Part shown: positions 34,267 to 44,724 of the stretch, piece after piece
Layout: every line of letters begins with the position of its first letter
Numbering within the stretch: the stretch's first letter is position 1
NCBI RefSeq assembly: GCF_004792295.1
Contig: NZ_SRRY01000001.1
Location: 3,231,501-3,295,500 of the forward strand
DNA from: Pseudoalteromonas sp. MEBiC 03607
GTDB lineage: Bacteria > Pseudomonadota > Gammaproteobacteria > Enterobacterales > Alteromonadaceae
Direction of reading: 5' to 3'
DNA length: 64,000 nt
Program-made: the position numbers and the translations under genes
Notes under the pieces: generated by a model
The model's database searches: none
Told to the model about the DNA's origin: nothing
What the model saw: only the letters and a program-made list of their open reading frames with translations

Positions 34267-36594
34267 TTAATTTTCTAGTTGTTGTAAAAATAATTGGAGG
34301 GCTTCGCGCCCTTCATTTATTTTAACTGCTAGTTCATCAAGCCACTTTTGTAACTCTTCACTACTTTCTTCAAGCGCTCCATGCTCCATCTTCTTAGCGT
34401 GTAACTGAACATCGTTTAAGCCTACAGAACCAGCTGCGCCTTTTAATTTATGCGCCACCGATTTGTACTCTTCTCTATCATCTGCTGCTAACGCATCTGC
34501 AAGCTCAGTTTGATACTGTGGGTTTAGCTTATTAAACAGCTCACAACTACGGTTGAAGATAGTTAACCCCATTGAACCAACAAAGTCTTCAATGGTTTCA
34601 ATATCAAGTAACTCAACGCGGATACCTGACAAATCTTTGACTGACACTGGCTTGATTGTTTCTGACTGACAACTTTTTTGTTGTTTAATATCAAACAGCT
34701 CACCAAGCATTTTATCAAGCTTGGTTGTATTAATTGGCTTCGCAAGCGCGCCTTGAATGTTAATACCAGCAAGCTCTTCTTCAGCACTACGCACGTTAGC
34801 AGTTAAGGCAACGATTGGTAGGTTATCAAAGTGCTCATCGTCACGAATTTGGCGAGCAACTTCATCACCGTTGATATCTGGCAATTGCATATCAAGTAAT
34901 ACGAGGTCTAAGTCATCTTCTGTGTAGACAAACGACAGCGCATCTTCACCGGTTTCAGCCCAAATAACTTCGTGACCACGCTGCTCAAGTAAATTTGTGG
35001 CAATTTCAGCGTTAAGCGGAACATCTTCAACAAGTAGAATGTTTAAACTACGAACCGCATAATTTTGCTCTGTAGGCGCAATGCAGAGTTTAAGTGGGAT
35101 CTCTACCACAAAAACACTGCCCTCACCTTCTGTGCTGCTTACATGTATTTCACCTTTCATCGCAGTAACCAGTGCTTTTGTTACTGCAAGCCCAATACCT
35201 GAGCCAATAGCATTGGTGCCATTGATGTCTGGTGCTTTGTAGTACATGTCAAAAATACGGTGTAGTTGTTCTTGCGGGATCCCCTGACCGGTATCACTAA
35301 CACGCATCACTAACCAAGGACCATCTGGGCGATTTTCACGAATACATTCAAGCTCAACATGACCTTGCTGTGTAAACTTAACGGCATTATTTATTAAGTT
35401 CCATACAACTTGACGTAACCGAGTTGGGTCAAGCGATGCATACACATCCAACGTGCCTTTTCGTTTGATATTAAAATCAAGACTCTTTTGTTCAGCAATC
35501 AGGCCAGCAAAGTTAACAACATCATTGATAAAGTCAGCTACATTTACTGAGTCAGTAACGATATCTAGCTGCTCACGGTCAATTTTATCTAAATCAATAA
35601 TATCGTTAAAAATATTACCAAGGGTTTCAGCACTCGAAAACACTGTGTTACACCAACTACGCTGCTGTTTATCAAGCTCGGTATCAAGCAACATGCGTGT
35701 TAAACCTACAATACCATTCAAAGGCGTTCTAAGTTCATGGCTCAATGTGGCAATAAACTTCCCTTTGTCTTTATAAGCTGCTTCAAGCGCCTGTGCGGCT
35801 TCTTTACGGCTGGTGATATCACGGCCGAAAGCGAGCAAACCAATATACTCCCCTTTTTCGTTAATAAACGGTAACTTACGCATCTCAAACCAGCGCTTTT
35901 CACCATTAACGGGATATTCAACATCAAGCGTTAGGGCTTGGTGCGTTTGCGATACTTTTTTGTCGGTGCGCAGTACTTCAGGTAAGTAATTACTTGGGTA
36001 GATTTCCTCTACACTTTTGCCAATTAACTCTTCGCCACTTTTTCCAATCACTTGCTCAAACATTTTATTACAGCCAGCAAAGACGCCGTTGTTATCACGG
36101 TAATAAAATAAATCAGGAGAGGAGTCGACAATTGAGCGCAATAACATACCTTGTTGGGCTAATTCTTGTTGAGTTTTCTTGCGCTCAGCTATTTCACGTC
36201 TGAGCTCTTCAATTGCTCTGTGCTTAGCGTGAAACGCCATTTTACGCTCATCAATCTCTTCATTTAAGCGACTGATATTGTCTTTTAACGTTTGGTTTAA
36301 TAGTTTTTCTTGCTTAGTGGCGCTATCTAAATAGCTATATGATGCTTCGAGCTGGCGAATTGAATTTAGCAGTACCGAAATCAAAATTGGCGATACAACT
36401 GCGGTAAAAAACATCACCGCTAAAACATCTACCAAGGTGACAGTACCCACTGCAACATAATAAAACATGCAAGATAAAATCAGCGACATCACTAATAATA
36501 AGGCATAGCAAGCCGCAGCGGTCTTAAATTCACCGTATTTAGAAATAAAGCTTGAGAGTGTGCGAGCCCACGGACTCATAGAAGAATCAATCAT
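34267..36594 (-). CDS. arcB: Tripartite hybrid sensor kinase ArcB
   Basis: 775 residues with the ArcB plan. Two TM helices (about 26-48, 52-75) have almost no periplasmic loop. A coiled coil (about 80-148) and a PAS domain (about 150-262) follow, then HisKA with His286 (FIATLSHELRTPLNG) and HATPase (GSGIGLAVTKAL). A receiver (LNILLVEDVPLNAEIA, Asp in VLLDMQLPDINGD) and an HPt with His in VAHKLKGAAGSVG complete it. ArcB senses quinone redox state through two PAS cysteines in E. coli (180 and 241). The first is kept (AGCNKMFE, Cys175), but the second position reads Trp (KRWFEMRK, Trp235). Convergent with arcA. Confidence 0.93.
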   Translation of the reverse strand: MIDSSMSPWARTLSSFISKYGEFKTAAACYALLLVMSLILSCMFYYVAVGTVTLVDVLAVMFFTAVVSPILISVLLNSIRQLEASYSYLDSATKQEKLLNQTLKDNISRLNEEIDERKMAFHAKHRAIEELRREIAERKKTQQELAQQGMLLRSIVDSSPDLFYYRDNNGVFAGCNKMFEQVIGKSGEELIGKSVEEIYPSNYLPEVLRTDKKVSQTHQALTLDVEYPVNGEKRWFEMRKLPFINEKGEYIGLLAFGRDITSRKEAAQALEAAYKDKGKFIATLSHELRTPLNGIVGLTRMLLDTELDKQQRSWCNTVFSSAETLGNIFNDIIDLDKIDREQLDIVTDSVNVADFINDVVNFAGLIAEQKSLDFNIKRKGTLDVYASLDPTRLRQVVWNLINNAVKFTQQGHVELECIRENRPDGPWLVMRVSDTGQGIPQEQLHRIFDMYYKAPDINGTNAIGSGIGLAVTKALVTAMKGEIHVSSTEGEGSVFVVEIPLKLCIAPTEQNYAVRSLNILLVEDVPLNAEIATNLLEQRGHEVIWAETGEDALSFVYTEDDLDLVLLDMQLPDINGDEVARQIRDDEHFDNLPIVALTANVRSAEEELAGINIQGALAKPINTTKLDKMLGELFDIKQQKSCQSETIKPVSVKDLSGIRVELLDIETIEDFVGSMGLTIFNRSCELFNKLNPQYQTELADALAADDREEYKSVAHKLKGAAGSVGLNDVQLHAKKMEHGALEESSEELQKWLDELAVKINEGREALQLFLQQLEN

Positions 36595-36769
36595 ATATTA
36601 AAGCTTAGGCACATAATCGAAAAAAACAGCATAGCTAATTTTATCACTAATCCTTTAGAAATATTCACATTGTGCGATAAACATATAATTTTTTCACGTA
36701 TGGCACTTCTTTTTATATTTTTTCATGTAAAATATCGCGCTTTATTAATTGCAAAGAATGAGTATTACC

Positions 36770-37690
36770 ATGCAAACCACAATGCCAGATATTGCTGATA
36801 CGGCCCCAGCGTTAAAAACGGGTAAGTTAGACTGGGTTGGCATGGGTGAAATTGAACTACCTTTCATTTTTGAAACTCGTAACCAAGCCCCAGTAAATGT
36901 AATTGCTAAAGCACGCGCCTTTGTTAATTTACATAAAGAAGATGCCAAAGGCATTCATATGTCGCGTTTATTTTTGGCGCTTGATACCTTATCAACCGAG
37001 CAACAAGTTAATCCCCAAACCCTTGCTCAAGCACTTGATGCCTTTATCAGTAGTCATGATGACCTAAGTGACCAAGCACAGATCGAGTTTAAATTTGAGC
37101 TGCCTTTGCGCCGCAAATCACTATTAAGTGGTAAAGTGGGCTGGAAAAACTACCCTATCCACTTAATCGCTAAAATAAACCAAGGTGTATTAAGCTTTGA
37201 ATTAATGGTTGATGTGACCTACTCGTCAACATGCCCATGCTCAGCGGCCCTTGCACGACAACTAATTCAAAATGCATTTAGCGAAAAGTTTGCAGAGCAA
37301 GATATTGATAAGCAGACTGTTTTAGAATGGCTGGGCACAACAGATGGCATTGTGGCTACACCACACTCACAGCGCTCAATTGCAAACGTCAAAGTAAAGC
37401 TCGACAGCGAAATTGATAGTTTTGATGTGGTTGGCTTGATTGATGCTTTAGAAGCAGAGCTTAAAACGCCTGTGCAAGCAGCCGTTAAACGTGAAGACGA
37501 GCAAGAGTTTGCCCGCTTAAATGGTCAAAACCTAATGTTCTGCGAAGACGCTGCACGTAAAATTAAAGGCTTACTCGAAGAGCAAAATTACGCAGATTAC
37601 TGGCTACAAATAAACCACTACGAATCACTTCATGCCCACGATGCAGTGGCAATTGCTGTTAAAGGAATTGATGGCGGCTACACGGCTTAA
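36770..37690 (+). CDS. folE2: GTP cyclohydrolase FolE2 (type IB)
   Basis: 306 residues from ATG 36770; ATG 36758 ([13 protein letters not shown]) would add four. First step of folate synthesis, GTP to dihydroneopterin triphosphate. Family signatures are the opening [13 protein letters not shown], the metal cysteine in [12 protein letters not shown] (about residues 155-166) and [11 protein letters not shown] (about 202-212). FolE2 can use metals other than zinc and in many bacteria is the zinc-starvation backup for FolE1. No Zur-like palindrome was seen in the 150 bases before it, so here it may be the main enzyme. Confidence 0.93.
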   Translation: MQTTMPDIADTAPALKTGKLDWVGMGEIELPFIFETRNQAPVNVIAKARAFVNLHKEDAKGIHMSRLFLALDTLSTEQQVNPQTLAQALDAFISSHDDLSDQAQIEFKFELPLRRKSLLSGKVGWKNYPIHLIAKINQGVLSFELMVDVTYSSTCPCSAALARQLIQNAFSEKFAEQDIDKQTVLEWLGTTDGIVATPHSQRSIANVKVKLDSEIDSFDVVGLIDALEAELKTPVQAAVKREDEQEFARLNGQNLMFCEDAARKIKGLLEEQNYADYWLQINHYESLHAHDAVAIAVKGIDGGYTA

Positions 37691-37771
37691 AAAATTCAGG
37701 TGACTCCGCACACTTAGGCACACTAATTGCTAATTATTTTGAGTGTCAATTTGTTGTTGTGGAGTTACCAT

Positions 37772-38371
37772 ATGGAATTCGCTTTATTATCAATTTTAGT
37801 TTTAGTCGTAGTAGCCTCTGTTGTTGCGTCAAAGTTTACCGATGAAGGCGGAAACCCTTATCCTTTCACTCGTAAGCAAAGTGTTTTTACGCAAGTAGAG
37901 AGTGCATTTTTACATCTTCTTGAACGTGCCGTTGGCGATCAATACAAAATCGTGAGTCGCGTTAAACTCATTGATTTAATTGACTGCAAACAAGGCTTGT
38001 CTGTTAAAGCTAAACGCGCAGCTATTGCCAAAGCCAAAAATAAGCAACTAGATTATGTACTAATCGACAAAGACAAACTTACCATTGTTGCCGCTGTTGA
38101 TTTAGTTAACAACACTAACCGCGATGGCCATAAAGCTCAGCGTGATTGGTTTGTAAGTGGCGCATTAGAAGCTGCGGGTATTCCTCATATTCGTATGAAA
38201 GTAAAATCAGGATATCAACCAAGAGAAGTACGTGATGCAATCATGTTTAAGCTTGGTAAGCCTGCGGCAGCACCAATTAGACCAACGCGAAATCGCGTAA
38301 CTAAGCCAGCTGTATTATCACCATCACAAGCAAAAGCACATTCAACAGCTACAGCACTTGCTGAAATATAA
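37772..38371 (+). CDS. DUF2726 domain protein with membrane anchor
   Basis: 199 residues from ATG 37772, chosen for GGAG nine bases upstream. An N-terminal helix (FALLSILVLVVVASVVAS) anchors it. The DUF2726 domain (about 30-150) has RKQSVFTQVESAFLHLLERA and the later LDYVLIDKDKLTIVAAVDL, a PD-(D/E)xK-nuclease-like arrangement. Residue-level activity is uncertain. The C-terminal tail is Pro/Ala/Arg-rich (RPTRNRVTKPAVLSP). Followed by a good terminator; monocistronic. Confidence 0.8.
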   Translation: MEFALLSILVLVVVASVVASKFTDEGGNPYPFTRKQSVFTQVESAFLHLLERAVGDQYKIVSRVKLIDLIDCKQGLSVKAKRAAIAKAKNKQLDYVLIDKDKLTIVAAVDLVNNTNRDGHKAQRDWFVSGALEAAGIPHIRMKVKSGYQPREVRDAIMFKLGKPAAAPIRPTRNRVTKPAVLSPSQAKAHSTATALAEI

Positions 38372-38390
38372 GCTGTCATAAATTTGGCGA

Positions 38391-38417
38391 AAGCAGACTT
38401 TAGGTCTGCTTTTTTGT
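38391..38417 (+). terminator. Terminator after the DUF2726 gene
   Basis: AAGCAGAC and GTCTGCTT form an 8-bp stem around a short loop, followed by TTTTTG. Rho-independent type. Confidence 0.85.
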
Positions 38418-38494
38418 TTTTCCGCTAGCTGATTCTCGTAACCATACCTGGTTGCGTATATAATCTCGGTATTCAATCTAAGGAATCAAATATT

Positions 38495-39202
38495 ATGCAC
38501 GTTGGTATTATTGGCGCGATGGAGCCAGAAGTAAAAATTTTACGCGAAGCAATGGCAAACCCAAGCACTATGACTAAGGCTGGCTTTACATTTTACACTG
38601 GTGAATTAGCGGGTAATAAAGTTACTTTAGTACAGTCAGGTATTGGTAAAGTTGCATCTGCTGTTGCAACAACACTGCTTATCGATAATTTTAGCCCTGA
38701 TTGTGTGATCAACACAGGCTCTGCAGGTGGTTTTGAGCCATCATTAAACGTTGGCGATGTAGTTATCTCATCAGAAGTACGTCATCATGACGTAGACGTT
38801 ACTGCATTTGGCTACGAAATCGGTCAGGTGCCACAAATGCCAGCAGGCTTTGCTGCACACCCTAAACTGATTGAAGCGGCAGAGCAAAGCGTAAGTCAAA
38901 TTAGTGATGTTAAGACCATGATTGGTCTAATCTGTACAGGTGACTCATTCATGTGTGACCCAGTACGAATTGAAAAAACTCGCGCTGAATTCCCAACTAT
39001 GCTTGCAGTAGAAATGGAAGGCGCAGCAATTGCACAGGCTTGCCACGTATTAGAAACACCATTTGTTGTTATTCGTTCAATGTCTGACATTGCAGGCAAA
39101 GAATCACCGCAATCATTTGAAGAGTATATCGAAACTGCATCTATCAACTCATCAAAAATGGTTGTTGCTCTTTTAGAGAAGCTGACGTCGGTGAGTTTAT
39201 AA
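38495..39202 (+). CDS. mtnN: 5'-methylthioadenosine/S-adenosylhomocysteine nucleosidase MtnN
   Basis: 235 residues, PNP/UDP phosphorylase fold. It hydrolyses MTA, SAH and 5'-deoxyadenosine. The catalytic residues match the E. coli enzyme: Glu12 ([10 protein letters not shown]), Glu in [11 protein letters not shown] (about 174) and Asp in RSMSDIAGK (about 197). AAGGAA lies about ten bases before the ATG. It is one base away from the CobD/CbiB-like gene, so the two are an operon. Confidence 0.96.
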   Translation: MHVGIIGAMEPEVKILREAMANPSTMTKAGFTFYTGELAGNKVTLVQSGIGKVASAVATTLLIDNFSPDCVINTGSAGGFEPSLNVGDVVISSEVRHHDVDVTAFGYEIGQVPQMPAGFAAHPKLIEAAEQSVSQISDVKTMIGLICTGDSFMCDPVRIEKTRAEFPTMLAVEMEGAAIAQACHVLETPFVVIRSMSDIAGKESPQSFEEYIETASINSSKMVVALLEKLTSVSL

Positions 39203-39203
39203 G

Positions 39204-40154
39204 GTGATTACAAATATTGTTCAAAACCATTTGGACATTATTGTATTTTTTGTAGCGCTCATTGCTGAGCGCTTTTTTCCTTTGGTTAGTTGGTATCATC
39301 CTAGTACCTTTTTAAGCGTTATTTTTTCTGCTCTTGGTGAGCGTTTATACAGCCCTTCTAACCCCAAAAGTTATCAGTATTTAGCATCAACCTTGGCATT
39401 CACCTTCACTGTGTTAGTTATAGTGACACTGGTTGTACTTTTTTTAGAATTTGCTTTTTATCCTGAGCTATTAAACGGCTTAATTTTGTATTTATTACTA
39501 AGTAGTCGTGCCCAAGAGAAAAAATCACTGCGGATAGCAAGATTAGTTAAGCTAAATCAAAAAGCGACAGCAAGAGAGCTACTTACAAGCCTTGTTGCTC
39601 GTGATGTTTCACGTTTATCGGCTCCTGGAATTTGTAAAGCCACCATGGAGTCACTGGTGCTGCAAAGTGCGCGGCATTATTTTGCCGTTATTTTCTTTTA
39701 TATAATTGGCGGCGCTATCTTTGCTTTGGTTTATCGCTTACTCACTTTAATACATCAAGCATGGCGTAAGAATCGTAAGCCAAATAACCCGTTTTTAACT
39801 ACCATAGCTAAACTACTGTTTGTATTAGAGTGGTTACCCATTCGATTATTGGCTTTAACGATTGCTGCAAGCAATGCCAGCAAGCAGAGTATTCATTATA
39901 TTAAGCACTATGGAAGACACTTTTATCAAACTAATACAGGCTGGCTATTAAGTGTGACCTCTGCGGCATTACAAGTGCAATTAGGCGGTCCGGCGCTATA
40001 CCAAGAAGAGCGATTTAATAAGATGCGTGTAGGTACCGACCGTTTACCAAATTCTGATGATATTGCCGCTTTAGTGAATCGTTTAAACCAAGCGAAAGCA
40101 TTTTGGTTACTACTGATAGTCGGGATTGAAGTAATTAGCCTATTCACAAACTAA
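39204..40154 (+). CDS. CobD/CbiB-family membrane protein
   Basis: 316 residues from a GTG one base after the mtnN stop. Polytopic, with helices about 7-25, 65-90, 155-180 and 293-312. The stretch LVARDVSRLSAPGICKATME followed by IGGAIFALVYRLLTLI matches the core of adenosylcobinamide-phosphate synthase (CbiB), the inner-membrane enzyme that attaches aminopropanol. The usual ESxAEN-type motif is weakened to ESLVLQSARHY, and no cobalamin genes are nearby. It may be a divergent paralogue with another role (AmpE-like) rather than a working CbiB. Confidence 0.75.
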   Translation: MITNIVQNHLDIIVFFVALIAERFFPLVSWYHPSTFLSVIFSALGERLYSPSNPKSYQYLASTLAFTFTVLVIVTLVVLFLEFAFYPELLNGLILYLLLSSRAQEKKSLRIARLVKLNQKATARELLTSLVARDVSRLSAPGICKATMESLVLQSARHYFAVIFFYIIGGAIFALVYRLLTLIHQAWRKNRKPNNPFLTTIAKLLFVLEWLPIRLLALTIAASNASKQSIHYIKHYGRHFYQTNTGWLLSVTSAALQVQLGGPALYQEERFNKMRVGTDRLPNSDDIAALVNRLNQAKAFWLLLIVGIEVISLFTN

Positions 40155-40170
40155 TCAAAATATAAGCACA

Positions 40171-40197
40171 AAAAAACCAGCCGTAGCTGGTTTTTTT
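40171..40197. terminator. Bidirectional terminator between the CbiB-like gene and tyrS
   Basis: AAAAAACCAGC-CGTA-GCTGGTTTTTTT; stem of eleven pairs counting the A/T arms. Serves both converging genes. Confidence 0.88.
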
Positions 40198-40213
40198 ATT
40201 TCTATTAGCTTGA

Positions 40214-41413
40214 TTAAGCTAAGGTGATTTTAGCAAACTTACGCTTACCTACTTGGTAAATCTGAGTTGTGCCTTTTGCAACTTCAAGCTTAGTATCCGT
40301 TACTTTTTCTTCACCATTTAATTTAACTGCACCTTGCTTGATCATACGCATCGCTTCTGAGGTACTTGCAACAAGATTAGCTTCTTTTAGTAAGTTAGTG
40401 ATAAACACTGTGTCTTCAGCGATAGTAACTGTCACTTCAGGGATCTCATCTGGTAATGCATTCTTTTGGAAACGCTTGATGAAATCTTGATGAGCACCTT
40501 CGGCTGCTTCTTCACTGTGGAAACGTGCAATCAGTTCTTTTGCTAATTCAATCTTGATGTCGCGCGGGTTTGCACCATCAGCAACACGCTGCTTAAGAGC
40601 TGCAATTTCTTCGATTGATAATGCACTTAATAAGTCATAGTAACGCCACATTAGCTCATCGCTAATAGACATCACTTTACCAAACATATCGTTCGGCTCA
40701 TCAGTAATACCAATATAGTTACCTAATGACTTAGACATCTTTTGAACGCCATCGGTACCTTCAAGCAGTGGCATCATAAGCACTGTTTGTGGCTTTTGGC
40801 CTTCGTCTTTTTGTAGTTCACGACCCATTAGTAAGTTAAAGCGTTGGTCTGTACCGCCAAGCTCAACGTCAGCTTCTAATGCAACTGAGTCCCAACCTTG
40901 TACCAGTGGATATAAAAATTCGTGGATAGCAATTGATTGACCATTGGCATAACGCTTTTTAAAGTCATCACGTTCTAGCATACGTGCTACTGTTTGACGC
41001 GCAGCCAGTTTAATCATACCTGCCGCACCTAAGTTCTCCATCCAAGTAGAGTTAAATGCAACAGTTGTTTTAGCAGGATCGAGGATCTTAAATACTTGCT
41101 CTTTATATGTTTCAGCGTTGGCTAAAACATCTTCACGAGTTAACGGTTTACGTGTTACGTTTTTACCCGTTGGATCACCAATCATACCGGTGAAATCACC
41201 GATTAAGAAAATCACTTCGTGACCTAGGTCTTGGAAGGTTTTCATTTTGTTGATAAGAACTGTATGACCTAAATGCAGATCAGGCGCAGTTGGATCGAAA
41301 CCCGCTTTGATCTTAAGTTTCTTACCTGACTTTAGTTTTTCAACTAATTCGTCTTCAATTAATATCTCTTCTGCACCGCGTTTTATCTCAGCTAGAGCGG
41401 TTTGTAAATCCAC
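40214..41413 (-). CDS. tyrS: Tyrosine--tRNA ligase
   Basis: 399 residues of the TyrZ-type class I synthetase. HIGH motif HLGHT (about 46-50) and KMSKS in [14 protein letters not shown] (about 228-241). The tyrosine pocket and [15 protein letters not shown] lie between. A C-terminal S4 RNA-binding domain (about 335-399) is present ([16 protein letters not shown]). Divergent from the M23 peptidase gene, with a 398-base gap. In E. coli tyrS is longer and of the other subtype; this shorter form is common in Alteromonadales and Vibrio. Confidence 0.95.
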   Translation of the reverse strand: MDLQTALAEIKRGAEEILIEDELVEKLKSGKKLKIKAGFDPTAPDLHLGHTVLINKMKTFQDLGHEVIFLIGDFTGMIGDPTGKNVTRKPLTREDVLANAETYKEQVFKILDPAKTTVAFNSTWMENLGAAGMIKLAARQTVARMLERDDFKKRYANGQSIAIHEFLYPLVQGWDSVALEADVELGGTDQRFNLLMGRELQKDEGQKPQTVLMMPLLEGTDGVQKMSKSLGNYIGITDEPNDMFGKVMSISDELMWRYYDLLSALSIEEIAALKQRVADGANPRDIKIELAKELIARFHSEEAAEGAHQDFIKRFQKNALPDEIPEVTVTIAEDTVFITNLLKEANLVASTSEAMRMIKQGAVKLNGEEKVTDTKLEVAKGTTQIYQVGKRKFAKITLA

Positions 41414-41811
41414 TGTGTATTACTCCAAAAATTCAGCTACCGGGGCGTGGTGGCCTGTCAGGGTTATAATTATAGAGCTAAAAACTTTAAAATTTAGCTA
41501 GTTAGCATCAAAAGAGTGACACTAAAAAAAGCCTAACTTAAATAGTTTAAGAAACAGCCCTGCAGGCAGCGCGCATGATTGTTCTTTATACCGCGTTATT
41601 GCATTTTATTGAAGGTACTTTAGTTAACTAACAGCAAATTAGTTTAACTGACGACACATGCTGCAAATTCAACCAAAAAAGTTTAACGCGCAGGCCAATT
41701 CTAGCGCAAATTAGCGCCAGTTTAAATCTACAAAACACTGGTATTTGCGCTATTTTAGGTATATCCTGCAATATTAGTAATTAATTTTCTTGACAGCAGA
41801 AAAGGCACGTT
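41414..41811. other. Divergent promoter region between tyrS and the M23 peptidase gene
   Basis: 398 AT-rich bases with no gene. Short inverted repeats such as AGTTAACT...AGTTTAACT (about 41621-41647) are visible. No T-box, riboswitch or clear operator was recognised. Confidence 0.4.
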
Positions 41812-43128
41812 ATGGTTCATGTAGTGCACAAACTCCCCAAAAAACACAAACTGCTCATTCTAGGTTTGGTTTCTGCTATTGCCGGCTTGGCACTTTTGCC
41901 TTCTGAAAAAGCCACCGCCTCAAAGGATAACAGTGCAAACGCACTTGAAATTGGTAAACGCTACGAATTACAAGTTAAAGTTGATGATAACGAAAAACTA
42001 ACTGAACTAAATTCGGAGCAAGCAGCAGCAAAACTTCCAGAATATGAGCTTGTTGATCATGAAGTTCGCAATGGCGATAATTTAGCTCTTATTTTTAAGC
42101 GCGCGGGCTTCTCAGCGCAAACTCTGCACAAACTAGTTAACACAAACGCTGAAACGCGCAAGTTAACAAAAATTCATCCGGGTGAAATTTTAAGTTTTGC
42201 AACCGCCGAAGATGGCTCATTAGCGCAGCTTCGTTATGTAATTTCAAAAACAGATACCTTATACGTTACATTAAATGACGAAGGTAACTACGATACATCA
42301 ATCGACAGCAAAGAAATTGAAACTCTCAGCAAGTCTGCCGGTGGTGAAATCAGCAACAGCTTCTGGACATCGGGTATTGCCGCTGGTTTAAGCGAGCGTC
42401 AAATAATGAACTTTGCCGATATTTTTGGTTGGGATGTCGACTTTGCAAATGATATTCGTAAGGGTGACCAATTCGGTCTAATCTACGAAACCCACTATGT
42501 TGATGGTGAATACATTGGTGATGGCAAAATCATTGCAGCAGAATTCATAAACCAAGGTGAACGTTATACAGCGATTCGCCATACTGATGGTAACTTCTAT
42601 ACGCCTGAAGGCCGTAGTATGAAAAAAGCTTTCTTACGCGCGCCTGTTAACTTTAAGTATATTAGCTCAAGCTTCAACCCTCGCCGTTTACACCCTGTAA
42701 CTAAAACTGTTAAGCCGCATAATGGTATTGATTATGCTGCTCGCACAGGTACACCGGTAGTTTCATCGGGTAATGGTAAAGTGATTAAAGCGGGTTACAG
42801 CAAATACAATGGTAACTACGTATTTATTAGCCACGGTACTCAATATGTAACTAAATACCTTCACTTGAACAAACGTCTGGTAAAAACAGGTCAAAAAGTG
42901 AAGCAGGGTCAAAAAATTGGTACGGTTGGTGCGACTGGCCGTGTAACTGGCCCACACTTACACTATGAATTCTTAGTAAACGGTGTACACCGTAATCCGA
43001 AAACGGTCAAACTACCTAAATCAGAGCCTTTACCGCGTGATGAGCTAGCTAAGTTTAAACCGATTGCTGATAACTTCTTAGCGCAATTACAACGTAACCG
43101 TGAGTTACAATTAGCGTTAAATAAGTAA
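41812..43128 (+). CDS. M23-family murein endopeptidase (MepM-like)
   Basis: 438 residues: N-terminal signal anchor (LLILGLVSAIAGLALLP, about 14-30), an OapA/LysM-like domain (about 80-135, EVRNGDNLALIFKRAGFSAQ), a linking domain and the C-terminal peptidase M23. Zinc ligands are His and Asp in PHNGIDYAARTGTPV and the HxH in GPHLHYEF. Cleaves peptidoglycan cross-links to allow growth. The same arrangement next to tyrS is seen in other gammaproteobacteria. Length matches E. coli MepM. Confidence 0.93.
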   Translation: MVHVVHKLPKKHKLLILGLVSAIAGLALLPSEKATASKDNSANALEIGKRYELQVKVDDNEKLTELNSEQAAAKLPEYELVDHEVRNGDNLALIFKRAGFSAQTLHKLVNTNAETRKLTKIHPGEILSFATAEDGSLAQLRYVISKTDTLYVTLNDEGNYDTSIDSKEIETLSKSAGGEISNSFWTSGIAAGLSERQIMNFADIFGWDVDFANDIRKGDQFGLIYETHYVDGEYIGDGKIIAAEFINQGERYTAIRHTDGNFYTPEGRSMKKAFLRAPVNFKYISSSFNPRRLHPVTKTVKPHNGIDYAARTGTPVVSSGNGKVIKAGYSKYNGNYVFISHGTQYVTKYLHLNKRLVKTGQKVKQGQKIGTVGATGRVTGPHLHYEFLVNGVHRNPKTVKLPKSEPLPRDELAKFKPIADNFLAQLQRNRELQLALNK

Positions 43129-43141
43129 TTGAGTAAACATT

Positions 43142-43175
43142 AAAAAAGCCGCTTCAATGATGAAGCGGCTTTTTA
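43142..43175 (+). terminator. Terminator after the M23 peptidase gene
   Basis: AAAAAGCCGCTTCA and TGAAGCGGCTTTTT with a 4-base loop; perfect stem and U-run. Confidence 0.9.
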
Positions 43176-43291
43176 GTGCCTGCCACAAAATCAGCCTTAA
43201 TGACCTTTATTCTCTTCAATAATTGAAAGCAAGTATGAGCTTGCGCAGGCGCGATTCATGCCTGAAATAAAACACAACACAGAAGCTATTA

Positions 43292-43468
43292 TTACCTTAA
43301 TAAAACATAAATAAGTTGAATAATTAGCGAAATCATCACCAGTGGCCAAATGTACTTTGCGTATTTTGTAGCGCCATCAAGCCCCATTTTAGACTGATAC
43401 TTTTCAAGTAGCGGTATTAGAATAACCAAGGCAACAAAAAGGCATAGTAAGATAATAAAGATATTCAT
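43292..43468 (-). CDS. Small two-helix membrane protein
   Basis: 58 residues from ATG 43468, chosen because AAGGA lies about nine bases upstream; the open frame extends six codons further. Two membrane helices: about 2-19 (NIFIILLCLFVALVILIP) and about 41-57 (IWPLVMISLIIQLIYVLL), joined by a charged loop (EKYQSKMGLDGATKYAKY). No family recognised. It stands alone between two terminators. Confidence 0.65.
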   Translation of the reverse strand: MNIFIILLCLFVALVILIPLLEKYQSKMGLDGATKYAKYIWPLVMISLIIQLIYVLLR

Positions 43469-43532
43469 GGTGGCTTCCTTACACAACTATCATTTAACTA
43501 CAATTTCTTTAGGGTGACCCTAGTCTATAGGC

Positions 43533-43560
43533 AAAAAAAAGCGCAGTAAAATTACTGCGC
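43533..43560 (-). terminator. Terminator of the oadGAB operon
   Basis: GCGCAGTAA-AA-TTACTGCGC, a 9-bp stem, followed on the minus strand by eight T. It lies 24 bases past the oadB stop. Confidence 0.9.
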
Positions 43561-43583
43561 CAGTCGGTTGGAAGTAAATCGAC

Positions 43584-44714
43584 TTAGCCAACAATCGCTA
43601 ACAAAATACCTGCTGCAACGGCACTTCCTAATACCCCTGCAACGTTTGGTCCCATAGCATGCATTAATAAGAAGTTATGCGGATTGCTTTCAAGACCTAC
43701 TTTATTCACCACACGTGCTGCCATTGGTACCGCAGAAACACCTGCAGCGCCTACTAATGGGTTTATTGGCGATTTAGAGATCTTATTAAGACCTTTTGCC
43801 ATAAACACCCCTGAAGCTGTGCCAATCGCAAACGCTAATGCACCTAACACCAAAATACCGATAGTTTCTACAGTTAAGAACTTATCAGCAGCAAGCTTTG
43901 AACCTACCGCTAAGCCTAAGAAAATCGTGGTAATGTTGATGATTTCATTTTGTGCACTGTTACTTAAACGATCGACCACACCCGATTCGCGCATCAAGTT
44001 ACCTAAGCAGAACATACCTACAAGCGGTGTTGCAGCTGGTAAAAACAAGATAGTTAAACTAAGCACCATTAAAGGAAAAATAATCTTCTCTTTTTTCGAT
44101 ACAGTACGAAGTTGTGGCATTTGAATTTCGCGCTCTGCTTGCGTTGTTAGTGCACGCATAATTGGCGGCTGAATAATTGGCACTAGTGCCATATATGAAT
44201 AAGCCGCTACTGCGATAGCCCCAAGTAAGTCTGGTGCCAATTTAGATGCTAAGAAAATAGCCGTTGGACCATCCGCACCACCAATAATGGCAATTGCCGA
44301 TGCATCTTGTAGCGTAAATTCAAAGCCCGGAATAAAGTTAAGTAGAATTGCACCAAATAAAGTAGCGAAAATACCAAACTGCGCAGCCGCGCCTAGCAAC
44401 AACATACGCGGATTTGCTATCAAGGCACTAAAGTCTGTCAGCGCGCCAACCCCCATGAAGATCAGAAGTGGAAACACCCCAGAATCAATCCCTATGTGAT
44501 ACACATAATAAAGCAGTCCACCCGGTTCAGATAAGCCTGCAGCAGGAATATTCGTTAAGATCGCCCCAAAGCCTATTGGTAACAATAGCAAGGGTTCAAA
44601 ATTACGAGCAATTGCTAGATATAACAATAAGCAACCAACCGCAATCATGATCAAGGCAGGAAAGGTAAAGTTAGCGATACCTGTTGCATGCCAGAGATTT
44701 AAAAGACCATCCAT
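43584..44714 (-). CDS. oadB: Oxaloacetate decarboxylase beta subunit (Na+ pump)
   Basis: 376-residue polytopic membrane protein that decarboxylates carboxybiotin and exports Na+. Family phrases: [19 protein letters not shown] (about 145-163), [17 protein letters not shown] and the C-terminal [19 protein letters not shown]. Third gene of the oadG-oadA-oadB operon; 10 bases after oadA. In marine bacteria the pump recovers sodium-motive energy from oxaloacetate breakdown. Confidence 0.95.
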   Translation of the reverse strand: MDGLLNLWHATGIANFTFPALIMIAVGCLLLYLAIARNFEPLLLLPIGFGAILTNIPAAGLSEPGGLLYYVYHIGIDSGVFPLLIFMGVGALTDFSALIANPRMLLLGAAAQFGIFATLFGAILLNFIPGFEFTLQDASAIAIIGGADGPTAIFLASKLAPDLLGAIAVAAYSYMALVPIIQPPIMRALTTQAEREIQMPQLRTVSKKEKIIFPLMVLSLTILFLPAATPLVGMFCLGNLMRESGVVDRLSNSAQNEIINITTIFLGLAVGSKLAADKFLTVETIGILVLGALAFAIGTASGVFMAKGLNKISKSPINPLVGAAGVSAVPMAARVVNKVGLESNPHNFLLMHAMGPNVAGVLGSAVAAGILLAIVG

Positions 44715-44724
44715 TCTCTGTCTC

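Noticed and set aside
36595..36757. Zur operator expected before folE2.
   Set aside because: No palindrome resembling a Zur box was found between arcB and folE2.
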